Assembly: GCF_037176765.1 (NCBI RefSeq) | Contig: NC_090034.1 | Coordinates: 96,076,500-96,140,499, forward strand | Direction: 5' to 3' | DNA: 64,000 nt | DNA from: Anolis sagrei | Lineage: Eukaryota; Chordata; Lepidosauria; Squamata; Anolidae | Shown here: positions 63,036-64,000 of the stretch, one piece after another | Layout of the letters: every line of letters begins with the position of its first letter | Numbering within the stretch: position 1 is the first letter of the stretch | Made by a program: the position numbers and the translations under genes | Notes under the pieces: generated by a model | Databases searched by the model: none | Told to the model about the DNA's origin: nothing | Seen by the model: the letters and a program-made list of their open reading frames with translations, nothing else

Positions 63036-63906
63036 TCTATATAAATAAAAATGTACTGTTAGTTTGTGGGATTAACAGAATTCAAAAACCAGTGGGCCAA
63101 TCGACACCAAATTTGGACACAAGACACCTAATAACCCAATGTATGTCCTTCACTAAAAAAATGATTTTGTCATTCGGGAGTTGTAGTTGCTGGGATTTAT
63201 AGTTCACCTATAATCAAAGAGCATTCTGAACACCAATTATGGCATTGAATCAATCTTGAGGCACAGAACTCCCATGATCAACAGAAAATACTATAAGGGT
63301 TTGGTGGGCATTGACCTTGAGTTTGGGAGTTGTAGTTCACCTACATCCAGAGAGCACTGTGGACTCAAACAATGATGGATCTGGACCAAACTTGGCACGA
63401 ATATTCAATATGCCCAAATATGAACACAGATGGAGTTGAGGAAAATAGACCCTGACATTTGGGTGTTGTAGTTTTTGGGATTTATAGTTCACCTACAATC
63501 AAAGAGCATGCTGAATCCTACCAATGACAGAATTGGGACAAACTTCTCATACAGAACAGCCATACTTAAGGCCACCCAGTCCAACTCTCTTCACCAGGGC
63601 AAGAAAACGCAATCAAAGCCCTCCTGACAAAGAGCCATCCAGCCATAGATATAGATAGATATATATGATTCACACCCACAGAGATATAGTATCATCGATT
63701 TGAAAAGGACCCCTAAAGAAGGACAATTATATGTTGCATGTTCCAGAGTAGGCAAACCAGACAATCTCCACATCAACACTGACATAGAAACAACAAAGAA
63801 TACTGTTTACTCACAAGCATAAAGGAATTACATATATTAGAAACCATTACTTTATTTTCCAGATCACTAGACTAGGCCACAGCAATGCCTGGCAGGGGAC
63901 GGCTAG
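63036..63906 (+). mobile_element. Non-autonomous Helitron with both ends
   Basis: It runs A|TCTATATAAATAAAAATG to GGGGACGGCTAG|T with the hairpin region GGCCACAGCAATGCCTGGC. The interior contains two shared modules and, at about 63,560-63,710, a piece like the CR1-tail tandem repeat just upstream. Confidence 0.9.
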
Positions 63907-64000
63907 TATGATATAAAAAAAAAAAAACCATACACTGCCTTAAAACATTATCATGAGTGTCTCCATGTCAAATTGTTATTCCATTGTGTTATCAAGTAGT

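Overview
The window is eukaryotic, vertebrate DNA, almost certainly from a squamate reptile. An iguanian (Anolis-like) lizard is the best guess, from memory of repeat families rather than a search. The signs are split genes with GT-AG introns, Sauria-type tRNA SINEs, CR1, L2 and BovB/RTE LINEs, Penelope-like elements, SPIN-type hAT transposons and many Helitrons. Four host genes are recognised by protein similarity recalled from human sequences, in the order and orientation I recall for human 19q13.2: SPINT2 (+), IMUP/C19orf33 (+), YIF1B (-) and KCNK6 (+).

Layout. 1-7.6 kb: repeat-rich sequence, presumably SPINT2 intron 1; the signal-peptide exon is not seen. 7.6-19.2 kb: six SPINT2 coding exons (Kunitz 1, linkers, Kunitz 2, stalk, membrane segment plus tail) and the 3' UTR. 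21.7-26.6 kb: four IMUP exons; intron 1 holds a large inverted repeat and intron 3 a 78-bp minisatellite. 27.9-45.3 kb: YIF1B on the minus strand, eight coding exons and a GC-rich promoter with CCAAT, E-box and CRE-like motifs; its intron between 31.4 and 39.4 kb holds a three-unit Helitron array. 45.5-59.4 kb: intergenic, full of nested elements. 59.5-64 kb: KCNK6 exon 1 and the start of its intron.

The genes are not an operon. SPINT2 is a membrane serine-protease inhibitor, IMUP a small Ser/Lys-rich protein, YIF1B a Golgi/ER trafficking protein and KCNK6 a two-pore potassium channel; only their linkage is conserved. The most unusual content is in the mobile DNA. (1) Helitrons appear stacked by repeated insertion into the same A|T site in each other's 5' end. 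(2) A roughly 153-bp module is shared by Helitrons and two hAT families. (3) Helitron 5' leaders carry octamer/CCAAT clusters. (4) There is a near-perfect 194-bp palindrome, a roughly 675-bp-arm inverted repeat, a multi-body SINE, and a BovB-in-CR1 nest with target duplications. I found no CRISPR array, prokaryotic system or intact autonomous transposon.
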